A stretch of 64,000 nt of DNA from the NCBI GenBank assembly GCA_949316235.1, contig OX438751.1, forward strand, positions 974,413-1,038,412, given 5' to 3'. Of the stretch, positions 1-10,713 are shown piece by piece. The stretch's first letter is position 1. Every line of letters begins with the position of its first letter. Source of the stretch: Oegoconia quadripuncta. Its lineage: Eukaryota; Arthropoda; Insecta; Lepidoptera; Autostichidae. Under the pieces are notes generated by a model, which was not told the DNA's origin, ran no database searches, and was given only the letters and a program-made list of their open reading frames with translations. The position numbers and the translations under genes are program-made.

Positions 1-71
1 ATACAAGGTAATGTACCTTATCTACATATAAATAGTAACAGACCGACATAATATATTAAAGTATTAGCCAT

Positions 72-362
72 TTAGGACGTGCCTAATAAATGGTCGATGA
101 CGCGTGATTTGAGGGTTGTAAGAAAGTCGACATAGGTACCGAACATTCGCACTAAGTGGTTCGAGTCCTCATTCATAATGCGAACAGCGAAAGCATGGAA
201 CCCCCTTCCGGCGTCAATCTTTATTGAAGCTTCAACCTTAGGATCTTCAAGAATAGGGTGAATAGGCATCTACAAAGATCGCGTGCTTCATCTTCGGCCA
301 CATCGTCGCTTTCTATTAGGTGAGATTGTGGTTAAAACGCGTATCCAGTTAGCCATAAAAGA
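72..362 (+). mobile_element. LINE 3' fragment (reverse-transcriptase C-terminus and tail)
   Basis: Read on the plus strand, about 149-266 translates to a run containing RTAKAWNPLPASIF followed by LGSSRIG and a stop. This is the pattern seen at the extreme C-terminus of many insect non-LTR retrotransposon polymerases. The downstream 270-355 stretch (cttcggccacatcg... ggtgagattgtggt) recurs on the minus strand at 60117-60300 and 43227-43320, so it is the shared 3' tail of one family. Only the last few dozen codons survive. A 65-codon frame on the opposite strand is a shadow of this. Confidence 0.6.
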
Positions 363-380
363 GAAAGAACCGAGGTTATA

Positions 381-592
381 ATGTCCGCCTGGCTAGCTAC
401 CACCATCTTATCTGAATCTGCCGCCAAACAGCAATGTTAATAGCATTGTTTCGGTTGTCAGAGATAAGATAGCCAGTTCCCCAAATATTTGGGTATCCAG
501 GTCAGTATGCTTCCACCTTCGGCCTCATCTACACTTAACATCAGGTGTGATTGAGGCCAAGTGCTAACCCGTTGTGCATAAAAAAAAAGTAA
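381..592 (+). mobile_element. SINE-A, 5'-truncated
   Basis: Begins at the body motif gtccgcctggctagctacc and runs to the shared tail gtgattgaggccaagtgc...cataaaaaaaa. The tRNA-like head is missing. This is one of at least twelve copies or fragments of the commonest SINE in the window. Confidence 0.8.
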
Positions 593-734
593 AGCGCGCC
601 GGCCATCGCGTTCAGCGTTTATATCTTTAATAAAATGTGCGGTTCCGTACAAGCCACGTTTAGACTTTGATAGGAGTAATGTCTACAAATGGGTTCTAAT
701 TGTAGGTATGCCTTATCAGATTACAAATTGATAC

Positions 735-830
735 ATCCTTAACCTTTATCCCAAATGGGGTGGTCAGACATAGCCCAAACAATGATTGAAACAACATCCA
801 CGGTTCACCATTCGAAATATACAGAAATTT
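735..830 (-). repeat. Dispersed repeat fragment shared with 53856-53985
   Basis: The motif caacatccacggttcaccattcg and the preceding wording (ccaaatggggtggtcagac, ccaaacaatg) are the reverse complement of 53856-53985, with divergence and a small internal duplication in the second copy. The family is not identified. Confidence 0.5.
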
Positions 831-831
831 G

Positions 832-1090
832 GTTTGGTTCGGTTTGGTTGGTGGTAGGACATTTTAAAAATGTCCGCCTGGCTAGCTACCACCATCTTAT
901 CTAAATCTGCCGCCAAACAGCAATGTTAATAGCATTGTTGTGTTCCGGTTGTCAGAGATAAGATAGCCAGTCCCCCAAATGTGTTGCGGTTTCCGGGTCA
1001 GTACGCTTACAAATTCGACCTCATCTTCACTTAACATCAGGTGTGATTGAGGTCAAGTACAAACTCGTCGTGCATAAAAAAAAATTAAAA
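832..1090 (+). mobile_element. SINE-A, lacking the tRNA head
   Basis: Starts at gtttggttggtggtaggac, contains the whole body (ccaccatcttatctaaatctgccg, ttccggttgtcagagataag) and ends in an A-rich tail. Only the tRNA-related first ~80 bp are missing. Confidence 0.8.
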
Positions 1091-1097
1091 AAAAAAA

Positions 1098-1250
1098 TGC
1101 TCACGTGGCAGGCAGTGAGCCCATCGCCATTGAAACGTGCAAATCTATAGATGTTTTTTGGTGGAAAGTCCCTTAGTCGCCTTTTACGACACCCACGGGA
1201 AGGGATGGGTTGGTTCTATTCTATTTGAGTGCCGAAACCACACAGCACTG
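1098..1250 (+). repeat. Dispersed repeat shared with 53675-53850
   Basis: Shares gtgagcccatcgcc, ctatagatgttttttggtg and gtcccttagtcg with the second locus. The part ccttttacgacacccacggg resembles a repeat common in moth genomes, but I cannot name it. Confidence 0.45.
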
Positions 1251-1460
1251 AAAAAAAATATTAATACCTGATCTAATGCATCGTAAGTATTTTGTTTGAA
1301 AACAAGCAATATTTTAAAAGTGTGCGACTTTTGCTGATGTGTATTAATGTCGGTCTGCTACTATTTTTATAGTCTGTGCCTTATCGCGATTATGGCGCTG
1401 GACTGTGACCATCCGTTATTGTAATAGCGATTAGCACCAAGTGCATTATGTCATCTAGGG

Positions 1461-1862
1461 CGCTGGAATCATAGTTTGGTGAATTAAGCCGGGTTTTCTC
1501 CTCCAAAAAATAACAAAACATGTTTGCTGAACGTGTTAAGCCGGGTCTTGTGCGACGTGTTTTTATGATTTAATACCATCTAACATGTTATTCTAAGCAA
1601 ATATGGGCGTGGCCTAAATATTTTATTAGCAAAAACAAGCGAACATGTTATCCGTAGTGGACGAAAGGCATCCCCGCGTTCGCCGGTATTTTTCATTTCA
1701 TCATTGCTTACCAACATAGAGGGCTTGTATGTTTCGTATTTCCTATTAAGTAGAAGTTTGTTGCCATTTAGAAGTCGCAGGAGACTGCAATGTTTTGCTA
1801 ACATGTTCGGCAAACATGTTTTGTTATTTTTGGAGCAGAAAACCCGACGATTCCAGCCACGG
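1461..1862. repeat. Fold-back (inverted-repeat) element, ~400 bp
   Basis: The left arm (1461-1540: gctggaatc, ccgggttttctcctcc, aaaacatgtttgctgaac) is mirrored by the right arm (1797-1862: gttcggcaaacatgtttt, ggagcagaaaacccg, gattccagc). The arms are imperfect, about 65-75 bp. The motif AACATGTT occurs several times inside. It is probably an old MITE; no clear target duplication is seen. Confidence 0.55.
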
Positions 1863-1934
1863 CTAAAAGTCGAAAGTATTCGACCTACATGCTATGGAAC
1901 CTTAGGTGATCGTAGCCGGTGTTTTTTAAAATAA

Positions 1935-4009
1935 ATACCCGTGATTTTACAAATGGTTGAACCACGGGCAAATCACTGTTAAAAATATTCGTAAGAATTT
2001 GATTACACGTTCGTTATGTCGCTTTTGTAAGCGATTTTTGAATAATTTATAGAATAAATTGAATATTTTTTACACATTTGTTGTATATATGTTGGGTGTG
2101 TGGGTCCAATACGAATTATGTATTTTTATAATTAATGTTGTTCGTATATAATTATATTCATCGTAAATAATACTATAAAGTGCACCTGTAGATGTAAATT
2201 TTAATAAAACGGACTAAATATGTATGACTTTTTGATATGGGACAAATTCAGAAATTGCGCAATAAATGGCACGTTTGAGCACGAAACTCTACTACAACTG
2301 AAGACAAAAATCTGCTGTCTCGTTTATGCTTTATTTTAGTAAAAAAGACCCAAACTTCCATCTCATAGAGAGACAAGCCGTCGTTTTATCTTTTCATTGA
2401 CACAAATGCGAAACGCATGTTTACAATTTAATTATGCAATGGAATGGACTTGTCTAATGTCATAACCAGATTCTTTATTAGGTACCAGACAGTTTTATGT
2501 AAGACTAGTAGGTATTCCACCTGCGGCTTCGCCTGCGTGGCATATCTTTATCGCGGATATGTATAATTCGCATTTATAATTTTTATGTAAGATTTCATAA
2601 GAATAATCATCAAATTGTATTATAAATAAAGTAGGCATGTAACATTTAACAAGTAGGTATACGCGTGACCAAAATAGTAGAAAATGGAAACGCAGGAACG
2701 GCTATGGAAATTCTGAATATCTTTTGTGAAGTGAAGCTCCTGTGTTGCCAATTAAGGTATATGTCGCGCCATACTTAAATACGTTATTTACTTGTTGATG
2801 GCAAAATTATTTCGATTTCTGAATCGGTCCCATAATAAAAAGTTCAAAGTTCAAGAATGTTTCGGTTCATGACGTCTAATTACCCGAAAGTTTAAGGTTA
2901 AGGAAAAATTAAGGTCCAAATTCATCTAAAGTTCATTTATAAAAATATTTTCAGTCCGATGTTAATTTTTTAAAGTACTGCAAGCCATGGTCGACTCCCC
3001 AGAGAAGAACGAATAACAAGCTTAGGGGTGGTTAAGTAGGTTTATAATATTTAAAATAGTCAGATATACCTTTTAATTTATAAGATGGTTATGAATGTAT
3101 CTCAAATAACAAAGAATCTGACAAAGGACTTTAGAAATTGAACAAAATCTCAACTTTTCTTTCGCAAAATGACATGATGCTGGCAGTGATGTTCCATGTG
3201 GACACAGTCAGCGGAACCGACTAGTGGTTCCAGTAATCACACGTCTCGATGGATAAACCTAAACCTTCAGAATAATATTGTATTTCATAAGTTTATATTG
3301 TAAATATGCAGCCATGTTATAATTTTTATGCGCACAAAACGTTTCTGAGTATTGTGCGGCGGATTGATAATCTCATTTCATCATATGACTTTTTCGACAT
3401 AATATCTCATATTTTTATACTTACTTAAATTATAAACACATCACATTTTAATCTTATCGAAATTATGGCGGGAGCATATATTTGATGGTGACTTTTATAA
3501 TATAGTCATTATTGTAAGATATTTTGAAATTTACACTAGTATTTTGATGTTTGCTTTTTAAGGAAATTATATTGTACAGTTGAATACGGATGAAGTGGCA
3601 GAGCTTTATTTATGGGATTTTGTAGAAGAGCTTATGAAGGAAATTGTTACTTAATCAAGTTTACATGACACATCTATCATATGCGTAAACGAAAATATTA
3701 TATGTTCCGTTCAAGGGCTATCATATAAAACTTTAATAATTAAGGCTACGTCGTAATGGCAAAATACATTACAGGTAACCAGCAGGGAGATCTAAAGCTG
3801 AACTATATTATTTATCTCTATTTTTGTGCTCGCATATTTCGCTCGCAAAACGAAATAAAAATACCTGAAATCTCCATAGTCGATTTTAGAGATAAGTAAA
3901 ACTGCATACGTGGATTATTTTTTATAATTGAAGGAGAGGTTGTCTCCGCCCAATCGGTGAATTTAAAAATAGATTGGATAAATTTTTAAAACCGAATGGT
4001 CATAGATTT
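1935..4009. other. No feature recognised
   Basis: AT-rich stretch with no frame of useful length, no splice-flanked coding segment I can support, and no repeat shared elsewhere in the window. Confidence 0.5.
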
Positions 4010-4496
4010 CCTTACCGACTCATAGTCACACCAAATTATCACACCAGTGTTACAAACAGGATTCTTTTTCTTGTTAGTCACACTACTAATTTTTCCACAC
4101 CATTTATACTATAATTGCTAGTGCTGTACCTGTGAAACCAGATTACATTTAACAGGAACAAACTAATATATAATAATGTCAACCTAACACGAAGGGTATG
4201 GCGGAAGCGAGCCGGGCGAGCAGAGCGAGCTAACCTAACCTAACCTATCCATGTCGGAGTGCCAAAAACTCCCGTGCTCGTTTCGCTCGCACTCGTCCGG
4301 CTCGCTTGCGCCAGTTAAATATAGATGACATCCCAGATGACATTCCATTTTACAGGACAGGACAGGCTAGGACAGCACTAGTTAGGCAATAAATACAATA
4401 AATGGTTGTGGAAAAATTAGTAGTGTGACTAACTAGAAAAAGAATCCTGTTTGTAACACTGGTGTGATAACTTGGTGTGACTATGAGTCGGTAACT
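4010..4496. mobile_element. TIR transposon, non-autonomous, ~85-bp inverted repeats
   Basis: The ends TTACCGACTCATAGTCACAC and its reverse complement at 4475-4494 begin arms that stay complementary for about 85 bp (through gttacaaacaggattc...ctactaatttttccac). The flanks carry atagattt on both sides (4003-4010 and about 4497-4504), which suggests an 8-bp target duplication of the hAT or P type. The centre has (CCTAA)-like repeats at about 4230-4248 and GC-rich gctcgctcg runs. There is no coding capacity. Confidence 0.65.
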
Positions 4497-4926
4497 ATAG
4501 ATTTACATACTATGATAATAATTCGTGTAATTCAGCGGCTGAATTCAGCCGTCACTACTAAAAGCGGCGCATTAGCGGACATCACTTTTACCGCCGCGCC
4601 GCTCTCGGTGTGACGAAGGCTTTAGATTTTCTGATCGCCTGTTTATATGAGATTTGTTTGTAATATAGATCCTACGAACAAAGCCAAGCGGTGACAACTG
4701 GGAACATATTATGGTGCCATATAATACAGGGATGTTTTTCGACATTTTTGTTTTCTTATCACTAAAATCAACGACTTGGTTAGAACATGTTTATCTATTA
4801 CTTTATTACCTAATAGCCTGTGGTAATTTGTCAGCGCGTTCTCCTGTCAAAGTAAAATGATCCTCTTTAATTTACCCTGTAGGTATATATCTAATGTAAT
4901 TTGCTATCTATAAGCATCTGATCTAA

Positions 4927-5245
4927 GGCTTGTATTAATAAACCAATCTCAATACAAGTCTTGAGGCTGTATCAACCGAGATGCGTCTTAAGCAGTTGAC
5001 ACTATCTCAAGCTCCGTGCTAATCTTGAGGTCTACTCAGCTGAGATAACTTCTCAAGTATTCGCCTCAGCGGCGAGTAATTGATAGTCTTGAGTTTCGTT
5101 TATAAATACGCGCACCTCTCAAGGAGTACTGCTCAAGTATGCACGTGCTTTGTAGGTCTCAAGTTCGGTTTATTAATCAACACGTTTACTTGAGACCGGT
5201 CACAAGACTGTTCTCAATCTTGAGAATGGTTTATTAATGCGGGCC
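4927..5245 (-). mobile_element. CTTGAG-family MITE, copy 1
   Basis: About 320 bp with ends of the type ggcccgtattaataaacc. It contains about ten CTTGAG or CTCAAG hexamers in both orientations. Same family as the copies at 9853, 10416, 13684, 61223 and 61552. Flanked by TAA/TA. Confidence 0.8.
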
Positions 5246-5701
5246 TAAGAGACGTTAGCTATATATTTTTGCTACATAATAGGTACTTACCACCAGAATT
5301 GTTTAAGCACTAAAATATTACCACCAATTTAACGCGATAGTTTAACGGTAACGTCAATGTAGATAGTGGGTACAAAGCGACATTTTTATTAATGATAACA
5401 ATTGAAACTCAACTTTATTTACGTTTAGCCCAGGGAAAATAAAATTATTCTATTCGAGATTCAGTTGTTCTCAAAAAGGTAATTGCACCCCCACTCTGAC
5501 CTTTAAACTATGGCTCTACTGTTGAACTAATAAAACAACAAGAAAGACATTTAAAGCGTTTTATTTATAACATCGCAATAAATAATATACATTAATTACA
5601 AAATATAAAGTAACTAATAATTGCTAATCTCACGATTTTTTTTATAAGTACTCGGTTTGCATTTGACGCACAGAGTATAAATAGTCGACCAAACATTAAT
5701 A

Positions 5702-5936
5702 CAGAGTGAAATTTAATTTCTGTTTACTGGTGACTCCAGTTCTGATTACGACCAACATTCCACTAGGAACCTTCGCCGAAATCAGCCGGAAACATACTAA
5801 AGGTGGTTTCCGAATAGTTAACTTTGTATGGGTAATGAAATATATTCCACTATGGTTTCTTGGATTGTTGTTCGTCGTAAAGAGTGGCGTCACGCGTCAC
5901 CAGTTACGGGATTTACACGAATTTAAATTCACCCTG
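5702..5936. mobile_element. MITE, 235 bp, TA-flanked
   Basis: The left end cagagtgaaatttaa and the right end ttaaattcaccctg are inverted copies with TA on both sides. Inner parts (ctggtgactcc and cgtcaccag) also mirror. The size and TA target fit a Tc1/mariner-type MITE. The overlapping 114- and 202-codon frames are chance frames through this element and the repeats next to it. Confidence 0.65.
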
Positions 5937-6385
5937 TATATACATTATGCAAGGGACGACGCGTATCCCATGCAGCTTAGCAATTTATATGCTCTTTTTA
6001 AATATTTCCAACAAAATACGAGGAAAAATACAGATTACTTTAAGAATTAAGAAATTCGTAGTCGTGATAACACCGGTTCCTAGACTTTCCTCATATGTGA
6101 AACTCGAACGGAAACTGATATGTTCGGTCTGCTACTATTTATACGTCTGTGGTTTGATCCCTCTTGAAGAGGTAAATTGTATAAATATTACGAACAAAAT
6201 CCCCAGTACTACTGGTAAGACTATTGAGCAGATAATTACCAGTAGTCCTACCGGTAATAAAATTTACCGGATAATATTTAGCTTTAGTCCTACCGGTATC
6301 ATCATTGAGAAGGAATCGCTACTAGTCCTACTGGGTAAGACTTTAAAAATGCAATTAGTCCTATCGCTCAACTCGGTAGTTCCGC

Positions 6386-6720
6386 TCAACACCGATGTGC
6401 ACGGCATGAATCATATAAAATGTGCTCAACTACCGGTACACGGCACGAATCATAAAATATGCTCAACTACCGGTACACGGCACGAATCATAAAATATGCT
6501 CAACTACCTGTACACGGCACGAATCATAAAATATGCTCAACTACCGGTACACGGCACGAATCATAAAATATGCTCAACTACCTGTACACGGCACGAATCA
6601 TAAAATATGCTCAACTACCGGTACACGGCACGAATCATAAAATATGCTCAACTACCTGTACACGGCACGAATCATAAAATATGCTCAACTACCGGTACAC
6701 GGCATGAATCATAAAATGTT
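6386..6720 (+). repeat. 37-bp minisatellite, ~9 copies, dimeric
   Basis: The unit is ctcaactaccggtacacggc plus acgaatcataaaatatg. Copies start at 6425, 6462, 6499, 6536, 6573, 6610, 6647 and 6684, preceded by a degenerate 39-bp copy at 6386. From 6462 on, ACCGGT and ACCTGT variants alternate, so the working unit is a 74-bp dimer. The preceding 6200-6380 is also rich in taccggta palindromes. Confidence 0.95.
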
Positions 6721-7205
6721 TATGAAACCCGCGACCAATAGTTTACTGTGCCACGGAGGCGCTAAAGTTGTTTTGCTATTAAATGCCTAAAAAATCAAAA
6801 ACATTCGGTTTCTCTATTCAACTATGCAATAATCTATGCATTTGTTCCCACGTGGAAAGTTTGACACAAATGGTGAGCAAAGTGTTGATACAAATATTGG
6901 ACGGAGATTGTAAATCTCTACGTTTTCATGAGACGAAAGACTTCGATCGACGTCATCACCTATCGTAATTTTAAAACTGGTGACAATTATCTGGCAGTGT
7001 AAAACTGAATTCTGCACTTGTAGTTCCTTTTTCATACACGTTAGATTAGTGCTTGATCTTGAACACATGTCGGGGACACGTACAACGAAAAGGTTTCAGA
7101 AATGTTGCCCACAAAGGTTGGAAAAGGCCCCTGTTCCAAATGGATTTTTTTAAGTAAGTAAGTAAGAGAAACTCAAACGGAACTTTCCGTGGTAGGGCTA
7201 ATATA

Positions 7206-8095
7206 CAGGGCGTCCCAAAGTTATGGGACATGAAGGGGAAGTACCTTAAATATCGTAGATAGTGAATTTTGCTCAAAGAAGACTTTATGTTATTTTTAAA
7301 AGTTAGTAATTCTGCATTCATAGATTTTCTAAAAATTATTTGCTTCGGCTGGGAATCGAACCGACTCAAATGTGAAAAAAAAAACACCCTACTTTTATGA
7401 TGCCAATCGAAAGAATAGCTAAAAAATAATAACTCTGCCTAAGTAACATAGTATTTTAAAAGAAAGGAACAACGTGAAATTAATCATTTTAATCAAATAA
7501 AAAACATACATGAAACTGCCGTAGTCAATTAAGAAGTATGCATTCAAACAAACGCTGTCATAAACTGTTCCATTTTCAAATTATAAATTATTTATTTTTG
7601 TTTTTAATTTGCCTTCTGTCTAGCTTACAGAGGACGTATTGAAATACAAGTTTTATCATTTCATCTACACGTGCACTTATAATAAGGAAAACTATGTTAG
7701 TACCTATTTTATGAAGTGGGTACTTATTTACGAATAATCAATGCTATCTTTGGAATGATAATATCGCTACTTTTCGAACGTCGTCGGCAATAAATAACTT
7801 TCTTGAAATTTGACTCAATCATTTTATGTTGTTCCTTTCTTTTAAAATACTATGTTACTTAGGCAGAGTTATTATTTTTTAGCTATTCTTTCGATTGGCA
7901 TCATAAAAGTAGGGTGTTTTTTTTTTCACATTTAAGTCGGTTCGATTCCCAGCCGAAGCAAGTAATTTTTAGAAAATCTATGAATGCAGAATTACTAACT
8001 TTTAAAAATAACATAAAGTCTTCTTTGAGCAAAATTCACTATCTACAATATTTAAGGTACTTCCCCTTCATGTCCCATAACTTTGGGACGCCCTG
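7206..8095. mobile_element. Internally deleted copy of the 30967-33030 Tc1/mariner element
   Basis: Starts CAGGGCGTCCCAAAG and ends CTTTGGGACGCCCTG, flanked by TA. Positions 7206-7473 match 30967-31234 and 7536-8095 match 32471-33030 at constant offset (24,935 on the right side), so no indels have accumulated there. The transposase gene is gone, replaced by about 60 bp (7474-7535) of unrelated sequence. It could only move using a transposase made elsewhere. The 113- and 62-codon frames in it are readings of the inverted repeats. Confidence 0.9.
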
Positions 8096-8099
8096 TATA

Positions 8100-8838
8100 T
8101 AGGCTAGGGCTAATATATATAGTATGAGCACGCACACCTAGATTCCACAAAAACCCTCGCAGGGGATCGACGCTAATTACCTCGAGCCAAGAGGCGATTT
8201 ACAGGTGGAAATACAAGTTTGAATTGAAAATTATAATTACGATAAATGACAATTGAAAGATGTCTGACGTCTCATTGCGTTAACAATTTAATGCAGTTCT
8301 TAAGTTTCAAGTGTGCGTTTTGTTGAGGCTGCTAGTCTCCGTACAGAGTACTCTTTTTCACAGAAACTAAATTAAGTTCATTTGAAATTTTCCATCGCCA
8401 TCCTTATGTCCCTACTATCGTAGCACAGTTTCAGACAATATTTGTCACGCTCATTCCTTTAGACGATCTATACAACTATCTCAAACGGTGTCATCCTACG
8501 GGGCAGGACGGATTGGTGGATTTAATTGCCACGTGACAGTGTTTTCAAGTAGCCCCTGTAGGTCACCAACTCAGCTTAATTGACAACTATGGGACCGGCT
8601 ATTCCAAAGCACGGAATTTCCGATTGACAATTGCAATCAGTACTAATTTCGTTTATGGATTATTTATAATTAAATTATCGAAACAACATTTCATTTCAAT
8701 TGATCTCGTCATTCATAAAATAAAAATCTCCTTTTTTCCATTAAGATGCTACATTCTTATGGAGACTTGACCTTACGCTGGATTATCAACAACACCGCAT
8801 CAGCAGAAATAGAGAACGCATTGTAAGAAAAATTCCAT
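8100..8838. other. No feature recognised
   Basis: Apparently unique AT-rich sequence. I see no exon-like segment and no copy elsewhere in the window. Confidence 0.4.
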
Positions 8839-8839
8839 A

Positions 8840-9114
8840 TTTTTTTTCATGAACAACAGGTTGGTACTTGGCCTCAATCACACCTGATATTAAGTGAAGA
8901 TGAGGTCGAAGGTGGAAGCGTACTGACAATGCTATTAATATAACTGCTTGGCGGCAGATTTAGATAAGATGGTGGTAGCTAGCCAGGCGGACAATTAAAA
9001 TGCCCTACCACCAACTAAACCGAGTACTTAAACACGGGGGGGGGGGGCTGGGGATCGAACCCGCGACCTCCGAATCGTAAACCCAATGTTGTTTACATTG
9101 AACCACGGAGGCGG
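8840..9114 (-). mobile_element. SINE-A, nearly complete with tRNA-like head
   Basis: Read on the minus strand: tRNA-like head ccgcctccgtggttcaatg with a B-box-like ggttcgatccccagc, then a run of eight or more C, then the family body and an A-rich tail at 8840. Part of the body between the cagtacgcttcc and caatgttaat motifs is deleted. Confidence 0.85.
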
Positions 9115-9332
9115 CTAAAAGTCTAAGGCCATAGTTTTTTGCCTCAGTATTTATCTGGAGCAGGTATATCAAGAGTGTTATTGAGAGCACCTTTGGGACC
9201 GCGACCCGACCATTTACACACACTTGCAACTTGTAAGAACTATCTACTATGTCGATGATATCCTATTAATATCACACATTCGTGGATACATACATTAAAG
9301 TTGTAGATAAAGGTGAAGGCCCCACTCCTTAA

Positions 9333-9795
9333 AGGTCATAGCTCATTAGACCCACCCGGTACCCACTCCGCACCGCCTCGTCGCACGGCGTCCACTCGTT
9401 GTATACAGGTGATCCACGGGTGGACGCCGCGTTATCACCAATAAACGTCGCGCTGTCAACCAGCGGACCTAGTGTCGTCAACCAGTGGACCCCGCGTGGT
9501 CAACGAGTGGACGTCGCTTGGTCTACGAATTTTCGAGTAGTCTGTTAACACGTGAAATGATTCGCGGGCAGCGCGCGGTCCACTCGGGACCCGCGCGTTG
9601 GCAATGCGCAGTCAACGCAAGGTAAGCTAGCAACGAGTTGTCACCGAGTGGTCCACTCGCCGTCCGCGGGTGGAGGGCTTACGACGGAGTTGATGTAGTG
9701 AGCGCATACCCATATAAGTCCATATAAACAATACTAACCGCACGAGGAGAGGCGGTGCGGAGTGAATGCCGGGTGGCTCTAATGAGCTATGACCT
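9333..9795. mobile_element. 463-bp TIR element flanked by TAA, packed with GAGTGGAC motifs
   Basis: The left end aggtcatagctcattagacc and the right end gctctaatgagctatgacct are inverted, followed by ccacccgg/ccgggtgg and gcaccgcctc/gaggcggtgc, giving roughly 50-bp arms. TAA flanks both sides, as in PIF/Harbinger-type elements. The interior is unusually GC-rich and repeats variants of CAACGAGTGGAC about eight times in both orientations (for example near 9399, 9460, 9483, 9500, 9578, 9645). No frame encodes a transposase. Confidence 0.75.
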
Positions 9796-9852
9796 TAATA
9801 CATATATGAAGGTAAAAAATTTGACCTCGAGTATTTCTATCTCGCTGACTTA

Positions 9853-10176
9853 GGCCCGTATTGATAAACCATTCTCAAGATTGAGAACAGTCTTGTGACC
9901 GGTCTCAAGTAAACGTGTTGATTAATAAACCGAACTTGAGACCTGAAAAGCACGTGCGTACTCGAGCAGTACTCACTTGAGAGGTGCGCGTATTTTTTAA
10001 ACGAAACTCAAGACTATCATTCATTCGCCGCTGAGGCGAATACTTGAGAAGTGATCTCAGCTGAGTAGACCTCGAGATTGGTTTATAAATTAGCAGGGTG
10101 CTTGAGATAATGTCAACTGCTTAAGACATCTCGGGTGATACAGCCTCAAGACTTGTATTGAGATTGAGTACGGGCC
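9853..10176 (+). mobile_element. CTTGAG-family MITE, copy 2 (full length)
   Basis: Runs from ggcccgtattgataaacc to gattgagtacgggcc with cttag/ctaag just outside. The most complete copy, about 324 bp, with CTTGAG/CTCAAG half-sites (some as CTCGAG) roughly every 30 bp. Confidence 0.85.
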
Positions 10177-10415
10177 TAAGGTCCACTAAAACTGCAAGGA
10201 AAGAGAACGGACGACCTAAGTATAGTCAAGGACAAATTCTCTGGCTTCATTTACTTCCTAAATGTGGCAACCTTCGTTATCTATATATTGTACAATGATT
10301 ATTATTACATACATTGCTTAGGTTTCTATGAATGACAACTATGTAAATGGTGATCTTATATGTTCATGGAGACTACCATGTAATTTTATTTCCATGCAGA
10401 TTACAGTTAAACTGA

Positions 10416-10713
10416 GGCCCGAATTAATAAACCATTCTCAATACAAGTCTTGAGGCTGTATCACCCGAGATGCGTCTTAAGAAGTAGACGAATCTTGAGA
10501 TCTACTCAGCTGAGATCACTTCACAAGTATTCGCGTCACCGGCGAATGAATGATAGTCTTGAGTTTCGTTTATAAATACGCGCACCTCTCATGTGAGTAC
10601 TGCTTGAGTATGCACGTGCTTTTCATGGTCTCAAGTTAGGTTTATTAATCAACACGTTCACTTGAGACCGGTCACAAGACTGTTCTCAATCTTGAGATGA
10701 GATGCACTAATGC
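10416..10713 (-). mobile_element. CTTGAG-family MITE, copy 3
   Basis: Inverted relative to copy 2 and lying only 240 bp from it. Starts ggcccgaattaataaacc. The distal terminus is decayed (gagatgagatgcactaatgc). Confidence 0.8.

Noticed and set aside
4230..4248. Interstitial telomere
   Set aside because: Only three to four CCTAA units, inside a transposable element; too short to call telomeric.
5884..6492. 202-codon ORF as a protein gene
   Set aside because: It starts in a MITE, crosses ordinary AT-rich DNA and ends in the 37-bp minisatellite; no domain or splice context.
7046..7387. ORFs starting MFFFSHLSRFDSQPKQ (also at 7914, 30861 and 32849) as genes
   Set aside because: All four are readings of the same terminal inverted repeat of the Tc1/mariner element.
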